64,000 nucleotides of DNA, from assembly GCF_040675465.1 (NCBI RefSeq), contig NZ_JBFAPA010000024.1:124001-188000 (forward strand), read 5' to 3'. The notes below the pieces were generated by a model that made no database searches, was not told the origin of the DNA, and saw only the letters and a program-made list of their open reading frames with translations. The DNA is from Kibdelosporangium sp040675465. GTDB taxonomy: Bacteria > Actinomycetota > Actinomycetes > Mycobacteriales > Pseudonocardiaceae. Of the stretch, positions 9,436-18,441 are shown piece after piece. Made by a program: the position numbers and the translations under genes. Numbering within the stretch: position 1 is the stretch's first letter; each line of letters starts with the position of its first letter.

Positions 9436-10629
9436 TTACCGTCCTCCGTGGATGTCGTACCCGTCCGGCCACACGCCGGTGGAAAGCCAGTCGGCCGCGA
9501 GCCGTGCGCGGGCCCGGACAACAGACATGTCCGTGCCGAGCACCGTGACGTGCCCGATCTTGCGCCCGGGCCGTTCTTCCTTGCCGTAGTAATGCACATG
9601 CACGTCGCGGAACCGCGCGAACAGGTGGTGCAGCCGCTCGTCGGGGCCCATCGACGGGATGATCGACGCGCCGAGCACGTTCGCCATCACCACCGCGGGC
9701 GCGACCGGTTCCGTTGAGCCCAAAGGATAGTCGAGCACCGCGCGGAGGTGCTGCTCGAACTGCGAGGTCCGCGCGCCCTCGATGGTCCAGTGCCCGGAGT
9801 TGTGCGGCCGCATGGCGAGCTCGTTGACGACCAGACCCGATGGGGTCTCGAACAGTTCCACCGCAAGCAGTCCCACAACGCCCAAAGTGGACGCGACCCG
9901 CAACGCCAGATCCTGGGCCTCTTCCGCCAACGCGGGCGACAGGTTCGGTGCGGGCGCGAGCACCTCGACGCAGATCCCGTCCTGCTGAACGGTTTCCACC
10001 GCTGGCCAGGCCGCACCCTGCCCGAACGGTGACCGCGCGACTAGCGCTGCTAGCTCCCGTGTCATCGCTACGCGTTCCTCGACGAGCAACGGCGTTCCCG
10101 CGGCCAGCAGCTCCGGAACGAGGGACTCCGCGGCCGCCTCGGACGCGACCATCCACACGCCCCGCCCGTCGTACCCGCCGCGCGCCGCCTTGAGCACGCA
10201 CGGCCAGCCGAACTTCGAGCCGAACCGCACTAGGTCGCCGACGGAGGTGACCGGCGCGAACTCCGGGATCGGCACCCCCATCTCCTGCAGCCGGGTGCGC
10301 ATCACGAGCTTGTCCTGCGCGTGGATCAACGCCGACGGTCCAGGGTGGACAGTGAAGCCCTCTTCGACCAGCGTGCGCAGGTGCGCGGGCGGCACGTGCT
10401 CGTGGTCGAAGGTCATCACGTCACAGCTGGATGCGAAGGCACGCAACGCATCCAGGTCGGTGTGATGGCCGAGGCTGACGAACGGGGTGACGAGTGCGGC
10501 CGGCTCGGACGGCGAGATCGCCAGCACGCGCAACGACTGGCCGAGCGCGATGGCGGCCTGCTGGGTCATCCGGGACAGCTGGCCGCCGCCCACCATGCCG
10601 ACGACGGGCAAGCCTGTGACTGGGTCCAC
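9436..10629 (-). CDS. purK: N5-carboxyaminoimidazole ribonucleotide synthetase
   Basis: ATP-grasp enzyme (397 residues) that carboxylates AIR with bicarbonate and ATP to N5-CAIR, the substrate of PurE. VGMVGGGQLSRM at the N-terminus, FDHEHVP, LKAARGGYDGRGVWM (ATP-grasp) and NELAMRPHNSGHWTIEG near the active site are typical. GTG start at 10629, 7 nt after the stop of a GT-C glycosyltransferase gene, so the purKE pair may be read from the transferase operon or from a promoter inside it. Some C-terminal extension relative to E. coli PurK is normal in actinobacteria. Confidence 0.96.
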   Translation of the reverse strand: MDPVTGLPVVGMVGGGQLSRMTQQAAIALGQSLRVLAISPSEPAALVTPFVSLGHHTDLDALRAFASSCDVMTFDHEHVPPAHLRTLVEEGFTVHPGPSALIHAQDKLVMRTRLQEMGVPIPEFAPVTSVGDLVRFGSKFGWPCVLKAARGGYDGRGVWMVASEAAAESLVPELLAAGTPLLVEERVAMTRELAALVARSPFGQGAAWPAVETVQQDGICVEVLAPAPNLSPALAEEAQDLALRVASTLGVVGLLAVELFETPSGLVVNELAMRPHNSGHWTIEGARTSQFEQHLRAVLDYPLGSTEPVAPAVVMANVLGASIIPSMGPDERLHHLFARFRDVHVHYYGKEERPGRKIGHVTVLGTDMSVVRARARLAADWLSTGVWPDGYDIHGGR

Positions 10630-10636
10630 GAGCAGG

Positions 10637-11803
10637 TCACCCTACCTGCGCCAACGAGCGGCGCGAGCGGGAGGACCGGACAAGCATGACGAGGCCCACA
10701 ATCACCGGGAACAGCACGAACAGGTTCCCGGCCACCATCTGCGCGGGAGTCCAGGCGTATTCGCGGAACGAGCCGTGCGGGACCCACCGCAGCACCGGCA
10801 CCGCGAACACCGCCACGGTGACCGGCAGCAGCCAGCGCGCGATCTTGTTCCCGCAGAGCGCCTCGGTGACCAGCACGGTGATCAACGGCACCGCCCACAC
10901 CCAGTGGTGCACCCACGAGACCGGGCTGACCAGCAACGACAGGAACCCGATGATCAACAGACCATAGACCGGACGGTCGCGGTACCGGCGCACGAGCACG
11001 GCCGCGCCTGCCGCCAGCACCACCCCGATCAGGTATGCGACCGGCTGCGACCAGGGCGCCTGCTCGCTGAACCGGCGGACCATCCCGCCCAGTGACTGGT
11101 TCCACGACCAGTTCGTCGGCCCGATCCGGGACGAGTCGAACACGGTGTGCGTCCAGAACCGGTAGGCGGAGTGCGGCGTGAGCAGGAACATCAGCGCCTG
11201 GAGCCCGGCGAATGCGCCCACCGCCCGCAGCGCGTCCCGAGTCCGCCCGACCAGCAGGAAGTACGCGACGAAGATCAACGGTACGAGCTTGACCGCGGCT
11301 GCGACGCCGACGAGCACCCCGCCGAACCGCTTCACCACCAGCACATCCAGCACCACGAGCAGCATCAGCAGCAGGTTGACCTGTCCGTAGTCCATGTTCA
11401 CCCGGACGGGTTCCAACAGCAGCATGGCACCGCCGAGAACCACCGCGCCCCACTCCGGCGTCAGCCACGAAGGCCGCCGGACCTTGGTCAGCACGATGTA
11501 CACCACCGCGATCAGCGCCAACGCCGACAACGCGTTCAAGATGCCCCAAGCCACCTGCGACGGCACGACGACCAACGGCGTGAACAGCAGCGCGGCGAAC
11601 GGCGTGTACGTGAACGGCAGCTGGGCATAGGCAGGCTCGAACGGCAGCGTGTCCGAGTCGTACAGCGGCAGGCCGTGCAGCAAGGTCGCCGCGCCAGCCT
11701 GGTAGACCGCCGTATCGCCGCCCGCGGGCGCGTTCTGGAAGTACGCGATCACGCCCTGGACGATGTAGGCCAACGCGATCAGCGCGAGCACGACCCGGCT
11801 CAT
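10637..11803 (-). CDS. GT87-type integral membrane glycosyltransferase (alpha-mannosyltransferase-like)
   Basis: 388-residue GT-C enzyme with about ten hydrophobic helices. FTYTPFAALLFTPL, the MDYGQVNLLLMLLVVLD loop and SVSW-type SPVSWVHHWVWAVPL near the C-terminus are characteristic of DUF2029/GT87, the polyprenyl-phosphate-mannose-dependent alpha-1,2-mannosyltransferases of actinobacteria (PimE, Rv2181 type). Start placed at ATG 11803, which overlaps the upstream stop (ATGA); a longer frame to 11890 has no support. Third gene of an overlapping GT-C trio. Likely adds mannose, or another polyprenyl-activated sugar, to lipomannan-like glycolipids outside the membrane; acceptor unknown. Confidence 0.85.
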   Translation of the reverse strand: MSRVVLALIALAYIVQGVIAYFQNAPAGGDTAVYQAGAATLLHGLPLYDSDTLPFEPAYAQLPFTYTPFAALLFTPLVVVPSQVAWGILNALSALALIAVVYIVLTKVRRPSWLTPEWGAVVLGGAMLLLEPVRVNMDYGQVNLLLMLLVVLDVLVVKRFGGVLVGVAAAVKLVPLIFVAYFLLVGRTRDALRAVGAFAGLQALMFLLTPHSAYRFWTHTVFDSSRIGPTNWSWNQSLGGMVRRFSEQAPWSQPVAYLIGVVLAAGAAVLVRRYRDRPVYGLLIIGFLSLLVSPVSWVHHWVWAVPLITVLVTEALCGNKIARWLLPVTVAVFAVPVLRWVPHGSFREYAWTPAQMVAGNLFVLFPVIVGLVMLVRSSRSRRSLAQVG

Positions 11804-13002
11804 GCGGCGACCTTCGCCCTGGTCAACGCCGGTCGCCAGGAATGCAGCGCCGCCCCGAGCAGCGTCACCGGGTAGATCAAGTACCCCCAACGGGTAGCGG
11901 GCATCAACAGCATCGCCACACCCAGGCCGACGCCGATGCGCAGCAGGATCTCAGCGGTCGTCTTCGGCGGCTTCACCAGCAGCCACCACAGGATCCCGAT
12001 CGCCGCTACCGCCATCAGCACGAGCACGGCCACGTGCCCGACCGGCCCCGACTCCTCCAGCAGATGCCCGGGCAGCGGCGAACCGGCGGGCGAACGAACC
12101 TCAGCGAGGTTGGCCGGGAACCGGATCACGTTGTCCACAAAGGCTTTCCAGGAGACCGCCGCCGAAAGCCCGGTGAAGACCACACCACCGGCCAGAAAGG
12201 CGCCGACAAACCGCAGCAACCCCTTGGCGCCCTTGGCAAAACCGATAGCCACCGCCACTACAGCAGCGGCTGGCAAGGCAGTCAACTTCATGCTCGCCGC
12301 GAGAGCCAACACCAGTCCCGCCCACTCCGGATTCCGCCGGGTGGCCAGAACCGCCGACAGGATCAGCAAAGCGACCACGGGCATGTCGTTCCCGGCGACC
12401 GCTGTGGACAGCGTCGTGAAAGTGGTCAGCAGCACGAACTGCACCGGCCGGACGGTGAGTTGTGCTTGCGCTGTTTTCACTGTCAACGCTAGGACTGCCA
12501 CCGTCACAACGAGAGCGACCACCCGGACGTCGGTGAGCATCGTCCGTCCAAAGAGGGCGTTCGGCAGGCCGAGGATGGCCATCGCGGGGCCGTACGGCGT
12601 GAAGTCGTCGACGTGCACCGGCCGCGTCAAAGCCGAAAGGTCCACATACGGGGAACCGGTGTGCAGCAACAGGTTCCCGGCCCGTTCGATCGCCCACACC
12701 TCCGGCTGAGCGGTCATCGAGCCGGCCGGCGAACCCCAGTCGCGGCCGGTCATCCGGATCGCCACGAGCACGATCATCGGCACCAAAGCGCCCAGCACCA
12801 CCACGAGCCCGACCGGCACCCACCGCGAAGCCGGTCGCTTCAACAACAAGAACACCACCGTGTGCAGCGCCGCGAACCCATAGCCCACGACCGCGAAGTT
12901 CCCCCACACCCGGAACCCGTAGAACTCCGAGAAAACCGCGGTGTACGCCGCGTCCAGCCCGAACCCGGTGTAGAACGCGAGGTCCAGCCAGCGCGTCCTC
13001 AC
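11800..13002 (-). CDS. GT-C family membrane glycosyltransferase
   Basis: 400-residue polytopic membrane protein, second in the trio. It lacks the QLPFTYTPFAAL stretch shared by the flanking two but keeps the GT-C layout: early loop with Asp residues, PYGPAMAILGLP, repeated helices and the ASMKLTALP segment resembling KLTPLIF of the relatives. GTG start overlaps the stop of the upstream gene by GTGA, and its own stop overlaps the next start by ATGA. Probably an alpha-mannosyltransferase-like enzyme using polyprenyl-phosphate sugars, but more divergent, so donor and acceptor are open. Confidence 0.75.
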   Translation of the reverse strand: MRTRWLDLAFYTGFGLDAAYTAVFSEFYGFRVWGNFAVVGYGFAALHTVVFLLLKRPASRWVPVGLVVVLGALVPMIVLVAIRMTGRDWGSPAGSMTAQPEVWAIERAGNLLLHTGSPYVDLSALTRPVHVDDFTPYGPAMAILGLPNALFGRTMLTDVRVVALVVTVAVLALTVKTAQAQLTVRPVQFVLLTTFTTLSTAVAGNDMPVVALLILSAVLATRRNPEWAGLVLALAASMKLTALPAAAVVAVAIGFAKGAKGLLRFVGAFLAGGVVFTGLSAAVSWKAFVDNVIRFPANLAEVRSPAGSPLPGHLLEESGPVGHVAVLVLMAVAAIGILWWLLVKPPKTTAEILLRIGVGLGVAMLLMPATRWGYLIYPVTLLGAALHSWRPALTRAKVAA

Positions 13003-14333
13003 GTCGTCTGGCCTGCGGGGATCCTGGGTTCAGGGGGTTGGGCGCGGTCACGCATGCGGCGGCGCAGCACCCGGATGGCGATCGCGATGCCGGCGCCGAC
13101 CGGGACGATCATGTACGCGCTGCCCGGGATGAACTCCCACCAGAACCAGTGCAGCTCCTTGCCGTTGCCGCCGCGCATGGCCAGCAGGATGCAGCTGACG
13201 AACACCGCGAACACGATCAGCGGCGAGACCGCGGCCCGCAGCACCGGCCAGAAGCCCTGCGGCAGCGGGTCGGGCATCCGCGCGATCAGCATGATCAGCA
13301 GCGGCACGACCCAGACGTAGTGGTGCGTCCAGGAGACCGGGCTGAAGAACAACCCGAAGAACGCGCTGACCATCAACGCGGCCACCGCACGCCCGTGCCG
13401 GTGGAACCGGCGGACCATCAGCGCCGCCGGGATGGCCACGACCGCGCCGATCAGCAGCGCGATCTTGGTGGAGCTGGGGTCCAGCAGGGTGATCCGGTTG
13501 ATCAGGCCGTTGAGCGACTGGTTGCCGTTCCAGTAGACCGGGCCGATCCGCATCGGGTCGCCGACCACCGTCACGGTCCAGAAGTGCCAGGCATCCCGGG
13601 CGTTGATCAGGAACATCAGGCCCTGCAGCAGGACGAACGTGACGAAGCCCTTGACGGCCGCGGATCGCTTGCCGGTCAGCAGGAAGTGCGCCACGAAGAT
13701 CAACGGCGTGAGCTTGATGGCCGCGGCGACGCCGACGAGCACCCCGCCCCACCTGCTGTTGCCCGCGGCGATGACCAGCACGTCGAGCACGACCAGCAGC
13801 ATCAGCAGGATGTTGATCTGGCCGAGGAACAGCGTCCGCCAGACCGGTTCCATGCCGAGCATCAGGATGGAGAACCAGACGGTGGCCTTGCGCGGGTCGA
13901 GCCAGCCGGGCCGGTTGGGCACCTTCTCCAGGGTGATCCGGATGACCAGGCTGAGCGACAGCACCGAGGCGGCGCTGAGCACGCCCCAGGCGACCACGGT
14001 CGGCAGGATGGTCAGCGGCACGAACACCAGCGCCGCGAACGGCGTGTAGGTGAACGGCAACTGCGCCCACCACGGCTCCGCGCCGAGCGTCATGTTGTCG
14101 TAGAGCGGCTCGCCGGACAGCAGCGCCACACCGCCGGACCGGTAGACCGCCGAGTCCACACCCATCCGGCCGTGTGCGAACCACACGATGAAGCCGGTCA
14201 GGATGAACGCCAGCGGGACCGCGGAGACGACCCACATCGCCCGCCAGGAGCCGACAAACCAGACAACCGCCTGGGTCAACCGCCCTTCCGCCCGCACGGG
14301 CGCACCCCCGTTGCGCTCGTCACCATCGCTCAC
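12999..14333 (-). CDS. GT87-type integral membrane glycosyltransferase
   Basis: 444-residue GT-C enzyme, first gene of the trio and close paralogue of the third: shares QLPFTYTPFAAL, FLGQINILLMLLVVLDVLV, GVAAAIKLTPLIFVAHFLL and SPVSWTHHYVWVVPLL. The GTG at 14333 has no clear ribosome site and no TANNNT box at the leaderless distance; another in-frame GTG 12 codons in is possible. Function as for the third gene: transfer from polyprenyl-phosphate-mannose to an outer-leaflet glycolipid is the family expectation. The overlapping stops and starts imply equal co-expression of all three. Confidence 0.84.
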   Translation of the reverse strand: MSDGDERNGGAPVRAEGRLTQAVVWFVGSWRAMWVVSAVPLAFILTGFIVWFAHGRMGVDSAVYRSGGVALLSGEPLYDNMTLGAEPWWAQLPFTYTPFAALVFVPLTILPTVVAWGVLSAASVLSLSLVIRITLEKVPNRPGWLDPRKATVWFSILMLGMEPVWRTLFLGQINILLMLLVVLDVLVIAAGNSRWGGVLVGVAAAIKLTPLIFVAHFLLTGKRSAAVKGFVTFVLLQGLMFLINARDAWHFWTVTVVGDPMRIGPVYWNGNQSLNGLINRITLLDPSSTKIALLIGAVVAIPAALMVRRFHRHGRAVAALMVSAFFGLFFSPVSWTHHYVWVVPLLIMLIARMPDPLPQGFWPVLRAAVSPLIVFAVFVSCILLAMRGGNGKELHWFWWEFIPGSAYMIVPVGAGIAIAIRVLRRRMRDRAQPPEPRIPAGQTT

Positions 14334-14424
14334 GCGGACAGCAAATCACGAGAACCACCCAAACGTGGCTTGAGGTCCCGGCTAACGCACACCGGGCGGG
14401 GCAAACCCGGACATACCGCCCGAT

Positions 14425-15231
14425 TCAGCTACGACTGAGCGAGTCGATCAGCTCACAGGCCTGGCTGTGCGTGTCCGGCAGCCGGTAGAGGCGCAGATCG
14501 ATCGGGCCGAGGGTGTGCAGCTGGGGATCCACGGACAGACGCTGGGCGAGCATCCGCTCAGCCTCGGCGACGCGAGTGGCCAGGTCCGGGTCCCGTTCGG
14601 TGAGCACGACGGCGACCGACGGGCCGAGCAGCGCCAGGCTCTCGCCGCCGTCGAAGACCTGTCTCAGCACGTCAGCGGCCAGGACCATGGCCATCAGCCG
14701 GGACCACCCGATCACCGCGGACAGGTCGATGGACACCGTGAGCAGGACGTGACCCACCGGGCGCTCATCGCGCGCGGCCTGCCGGTAGATCTCGCCAAGA
14801 CGTGTGCGCAGGTAGGCGGACGTCGATAGTCCGGTCAGACTCTCCTTGACCTCACAACGGGCTATCTCGACAGTGGACACATCAGCCCAAGCGAGTGCGG
14901 TCATCCGGAGCAACCGGGCGGGCACCGCGTCCGGGTTGGCGGCCAGCAACCGGGGATCGGAGAGCACGGCATGCAGCGCGGCGACGTCCGTCAGGGTCTC
15001 GTCCAGGCCGGCGCCGGACAGCGCGCGGGCCCGGCCCAGCTCCGCGAGCGGGTCCGAGAGATCGGCCTTGACCAGGGCGGACGCGCACACCGCGTCGACC
15101 TCCGGCAGGGCCCAGTCGCTCGGGTAACGCCATCCCGCGGCGATGCTGGCCGTCCGCCACCGGGCGCGCAGCGACCGGAGAGCGGCCTCCGCACCATGGG
15201 GTGAACGTGAGCCCATTTCGCGAACCGCCAC
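14425..15231 (-). CDS. Degenerate GGDEF-like protein
   Basis: 268 residues, soluble. The N-terminal half (about 1-125) is an Ala/Leu-rich helical region. From about 130, KESLTGLSTSAYLRTRLGEI matches the DxLTGLxNRxxLxxRL entry of GGDEF domains, and HVLLTVSIDLSAV the following strand. The catalytic GG(D/E)EF loop is replaced (the matching stretch reads LLGPSVAVVL), so diguanylate cyclase activity is unlikely; a regulatory or nucleotide-sensing role is possible. GTG start at 15231 with AGAGGAA about 11 nt upstream. Stands 91 nt upstream of the GT-C trio on the same strand and may be co-transcribed. Domain call is by eye and moderate. Confidence 0.6.
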   Translation of the reverse strand: MAVREMGSRSPHGAEAALRSLRARWRTASIAAGWRYPSDWALPEVDAVCASALVKADLSDPLAELGRARALSGAGLDETLTDVAALHAVLSDPRLLAANPDAVPARLLRMTALAWADVSTVEIARCEVKESLTGLSTSAYLRTRLGEIYRQAARDERPVGHVLLTVSIDLSAVIGWSRLMAMVLAADVLRQVFDGGESLALLGPSVAVVLTERDPDLATRVAEAERMLAQRLSVDPQLHTLGPIDLRLYRLPDTHSQACELIDSLSRS

Positions 15232-15399
15232 AGTTACCCGTTCCTCTCCGGCACCGATGAACCCGCTGACAAAGATCTGGAGTTGGAACGTCGTTGGGCC
15301 TCAGGTGTGACGCGATTCGGACCGACTTGTCATTCGAATGGTTGACGCGGTCACGGAGCGCTAAACCCGCAGGCGGCTCCGGATATGACTCCGTGATGT

Positions 15400-15418
15400 G
15401 GGTCAGTCACACTGACCC
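15400..15418. promoter_or_regulatory. Perfect 8-bp inverted repeat upstream of the ECF sigma gene
   Basis: GGGTCAGT-CAC-ACTGACCC, 29 nt before the GTG of the sigma factor gene and just before its GGGAGG site. Could be an operator or a hairpin in the leader; which one is not clear. Confidence 0.5.
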
Positions 15419-15447
15419 CGGCAACACGGGCATGGAGAGGGAGGCAC

Positions 15448-17727
15448 GTGTCCACGGTTCCCGCTGAGGTGCACGGCCCGAGCGACGCCGAACTGATCGA
15501 GTCGGTCCGCCAGGGCACCGTGTCCGCGTATGGATCGCTGTACGAGCGACATGTCGGGGCCGCGTACAACCTTGCCCGCCAGCTGACCCGCAACCAGGCC
15601 GAGGCCGACGACCTGGTCTCCGAGGCGTTCGCGAAGGTGCTGGACACCCTGCGCGCCGGTCGTGGCCCGGACTCCGCGTTCCGCGCCTACCTGCTGACCG
15701 CGCTGCGGCACACCGCGTACGACAAGACCCGCAAGGACCGCAAGGTCGAGCTGTCCGACGACGTGACCACGATCGCGGGCGCCGAGACGGCGGTCCCGTT
15801 CTCCGACACGGCCGTCGCGGGCCTGGAGCGGTCGCTGGCCGCCCGGGCGTTCGCGCGCCTGCCGGAACGCTGGCAGGCGGTGCTCTGGCACACCGAGGTG
15901 GAGGGCCAGTCACCCGCCGAGGTCGCCCCCATCCTGGGACTTACCCCCAATGGTGTGAGCGCGCTCGCCTATCGGGCGAGGGAGGGCCTGCGCCAGGCCT
16001 ACCTACAGGTGCATCTCGCCGAGAGCGACAACGACCGGTGCCGCGCGACCGCCGAACGCCTGGGCGCGTGGACCCGGGGTGGCCTGTCGAAGCGCGAGAC
16101 CGCGCAGGTCGAGGCCCACCTGGACGAGTGCGCGCGGTGCCGCGCGCTGGCCGCTGAGCTCGCCGACGTCAACGGCGGCATGCGCGGGATCATCGCGCCG
16201 CTGGTCCTCGGCGCCGGCGCCCTTGGGTACCTGGCGACCACGGCGAAGGTCAGCACTGCGGCCGTCGTCGGTACCGCAGCCGCTGCCGGTGCTGGTGGTG
16301 GCGCCGCGGCTGGGGCCGCGTCGTCGATCCCTCGCCAGTTCATCGGCGTCGCCGTGTCCGCGACCGCGCTGGCCGCGGCGATCGCGATCGCGTTGACCGC
16401 GGGTACGTCCGAGCAGCAGATCCCGGCCGCGCAGCAGCCGCCGCCATCGCCGACGGCACCGGCCCGGACCCAGCCGAACAACCCGCCGCCGCCTCCGATC
16501 CCGCCGGTTCCGCCGCCACCGCAGTCACTGCCGAACCAGCCCGTCCCGCCGACCGGGCAGCCACCGGCCCAGACGCCGCCGGTTCAGGTGCCGACGCCGG
16601 GCGCGCCGCCGCCACCGGCTCCGCCGCAGCCCGCGCCGCCGAGCCTGAACGCGCCCTCACCCGGGCCGGTCACGCTGGTCCCGGGCACCACGAGCGAACT
16701 GCCGTTCACGGTCACCAACAACGGTGGCAGCGTGTCCGAGCCGGTCGTGGCCACGCTGAACCTGCCGCCGGGGATCAGTTCCGAGGGTCCGGCGCGGATG
16801 GCCGGGGCGCCGATCCTGCGGTTGAACGCGGCCGCCGCCGACGTGGCCTGCCCGGCCGGGTCCGGCACGGTGACCTGCAGCAGCGCGGGCGGCCTGCAGC
16901 CGGGTGAGTCGGTGAAGCTGGTGTTCCGGCTGCTCGCGACCGACGACAGCATCGGTGGCGAGATCACCGGTTCGGTGATGGCCGGTTCGATCGCCGCGGT
17001 CAAGGTGTCGGTGAAGGTGGACGTGCAGCCGCCGGTCCGCAAGGACGGCGTGTCGATCCTGGCGTCGCCGGACCCGATCGACCTCGGGGCGCCCGGTCTG
17101 CGCAAGGCGCCGTCGGTGTTCGCCCTCGCGCGCAACACCGGCGAGAGCACCAAACAGATCACCGTCACGTTCGACGAGACCGCGTACCTCGTGCAGTCGG
17201 TCCCGCACGCCTCCTGCACCACGACGGGCGCCACGACCAGCTGTGTGACCGACGATCCGGTGAAGCCCGGTGACCGGTTCTACCTGCGGGTCAAGCTGAA
17301 GGACTGGGACGAGGGCGGGGAGACGCGCGGGGACCGCCATGACCCGCCGCCGTGGCACACGCGGAAGGTACACGTCACGGCCACCCTCGGCACGGCGAGC
17401 GCGAGCACGACGGTGAACCTGCCGTGGTGGCGCTGGCCGTTGCCGCCCAAGGAGCCGAAACCGCCGACCACCACCACGAAGCCGACGCCTCCGACACAGA
17501 CGGACCCCACCAAGCCGACGCAGACCACGGGGCCGACCAAGCCAACGGAGCCGACGAAGCCCACTTCGACGTCCTCGTCTGAGCCTCCCGCGGTGACCAC
17601 GACGCCGACGACGCGGACGACGACCTCGGAGCGACCGCCGCCGGACCCGTGTGCTGGGATGAACGCGGTCGAACGCCTGCTGGCGGACCTCACGGGACAG
17701 TGTGGGACGGGTCCTGGCCCTCGGTAG
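15448..17727 (+). CDS. ECF sigma factor fused to zinc-finger, membrane and extracellular domains
   Basis: 759-residue hybrid. Residues 15-90: sigma region 2 (YGSLYERHVGAAYNLARQL, EADDLVSEAFAKVLDTL). About 130-185: region 4 (FARLPERWQAVLWHTEVEG, LGLTPNGVSALAYRAREGL). About 195-245: zf-HC2 anti-sigma type finger with HLDECARC (HxxxCxxC). Then two hydrophobic stretches (about 250-275 and 290-318), a Pro-rich linker to about 405, two beta-type repeats resembling DUF11/CARDB surface domains (about 405-655), and a Thr/Pro-rich tail. So sigma, anti-sigma-like and exterior parts are in one chain; release of the sigma part would presumably need proteolysis or a conformational signal. GTG start with GGGAGG 6-7 nt before. 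Actinobacterial ECF groups with long C-terminal extensions are known; the regulon here is unknown. Confidence 0.88.
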   Translation: MSTVPAEVHGPSDAELIESVRQGTVSAYGSLYERHVGAAYNLARQLTRNQAEADDLVSEAFAKVLDTLRAGRGPDSAFRAYLLTALRHTAYDKTRKDRKVELSDDVTTIAGAETAVPFSDTAVAGLERSLAARAFARLPERWQAVLWHTEVEGQSPAEVAPILGLTPNGVSALAYRAREGLRQAYLQVHLAESDNDRCRATAERLGAWTRGGLSKRETAQVEAHLDECARCRALAAELADVNGGMRGIIAPLVLGAGALGYLATTAKVSTAAVVGTAAAAGAGGGAAAGAASSIPRQFIGVAVSATALAAAIAIALTAGTSEQQIPAAQQPPPSPTAPARTQPNNPPPPPIPPVPPPPQSLPNQPVPPTGQPPAQTPPVQVPTPGAPPPPAPPQPAPPSLNAPSPGPVTLVPGTTSELPFTVTNNGGSVSEPVVATLNLPPGISSEGPARMAGAPILRLNAAAADVACPAGSGTVTCSSAGGLQPGESVKLVFRLLATDDSIGGEITGSVMAGSIAAVKVSVKVDVQPPVRKDGVSILASPDPIDLGAPGLRKAPSVFALARNTGESTKQITVTFDETAYLVQSVPHASCTTTGATTSCVTDDPVKPGDRFYLRVKLKDWDEGGETRGDRHDPPPWHTRKVHVTATLGTASASTTVNLPWWRWPLPPKEPKPPTTTTKPTPPTQTDPTKPTQTTGPTKPTEPTKPTSTSSSEPPAVTTTPTTRTTTSERPPPDPCAGMNAVERLLADLTGQCGTGPGPR

Positions 17728-17833
17728 TCAAAACATGATCAATTACGTAACGCCTACCCCACACGTCACTTTCTAAACTCTGATCGGAGCAGTCCCGGGG
17801 CAACCCGGTCACGGCCTGTGAAAATCTGATCAG

Positions 17834-17839
17834 TAGAGT
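17834..17839 (+). promoter_or_regulatory. Leaderless -10 box (TAGAGT)
   Basis: TAGAGT ends 7 nt before the ATG of the first GtrA gene; no ribosome site precedes that ATG. Confidence 0.55.
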
Positions 17840-17846
17840 CGGGTGC

Positions 17847-18404
17847 ATGGCCTTTGTGCAGACCATCGTCCAGCGGCTCCCCGAGCCGGTGCGCAGGATC
17901 ATGCTCAAGTACCGCGAGCTGCTCAGGTTCGCGGTGGTCGGTGCGGTCTGCTTCGTCGTCACCACGGCGGTCAACTACGCGCTGAAGCTCACCGTGCTGA
18001 ACGCGCACCCGGTCACCGCGCTGGCCGTCGCGGTGATCATCGCCACCATCGTGTCCTACGTGCTCAACCGGGAGTGGTCGTTCCACACCCGCGGCGGGCG
18101 CGAGCGGCACCACGAGGCCGCCCTGTTCTTCCTGATCAGCGGGATCGGCGTGGGCCTGAACTCGTTGCCGCTGGCCATCTCCCGCTACATGCTCGAGCTG
18201 AAGGTCCCTTATGTGACTCTTGTCACACAGGAGATCGCGGACTTCTTCAGCGGCATGATCCTCGGCACCCTCCTGGCGATGGTGTTCCGCTGGTGGGCGT
18301 TCAAGAAGTGGGTGTTCCCCGAGGCGAACGCCCGCACCCGCGTCACCCGCACCCAGCGCCGCCTGCACGCCGTGCGCGACGAGGAGAACGAGCGCGCCGC
18401 GTAA
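17847..18404 (+). CDS. GtrA family membrane protein
   Basis: 185 residues with four hydrophobic helices and the GtrA opening (RELLRFAVVGAVCFVVTTAVN), the conserved SYVLNREWSFHTRGGRERHH loop, and a basic tail after KKWVFPEAN. GtrA proteins help flip polyprenyl-linked sugars or act in wall-glycan decoration; Rv3277 holds the matching position beside purKE in M. tuberculosis. Starts at ATG 17847 with a TANNNT box 7 nt upstream. The second GtrA gene follows 37 nt later and is a clear paralogue. Confidence 0.88.
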   Translation: MAFVQTIVQRLPEPVRRIMLKYRELLRFAVVGAVCFVVTTAVNYALKLTVLNAHPVTALAVAVIIATIVSYVLNREWSFHTRGGRERHHEAALFFLISGIGVGLNSLPLAISRYMLELKVPYVTLVTQEIADFFSGMILGTLLAMVFRWWAFKKWVFPEANARTRVTRTQRRLHAVRDEENERAA

Positions 18405-18429
18405 CCCCGTGTTGGTCTGCGGTTTTCCG

Positions 18430-18435
18430 TAGACT
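18430..18435 (+). promoter_or_regulatory. Leaderless -10 box (TAGACT)
   Basis: TAGACT ends 6 nt before the GTG of the second GtrA gene, giving that gene its own start inside the tandem pair. Confidence 0.58.
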
Positions 18436-18441
18436 GCGGCA

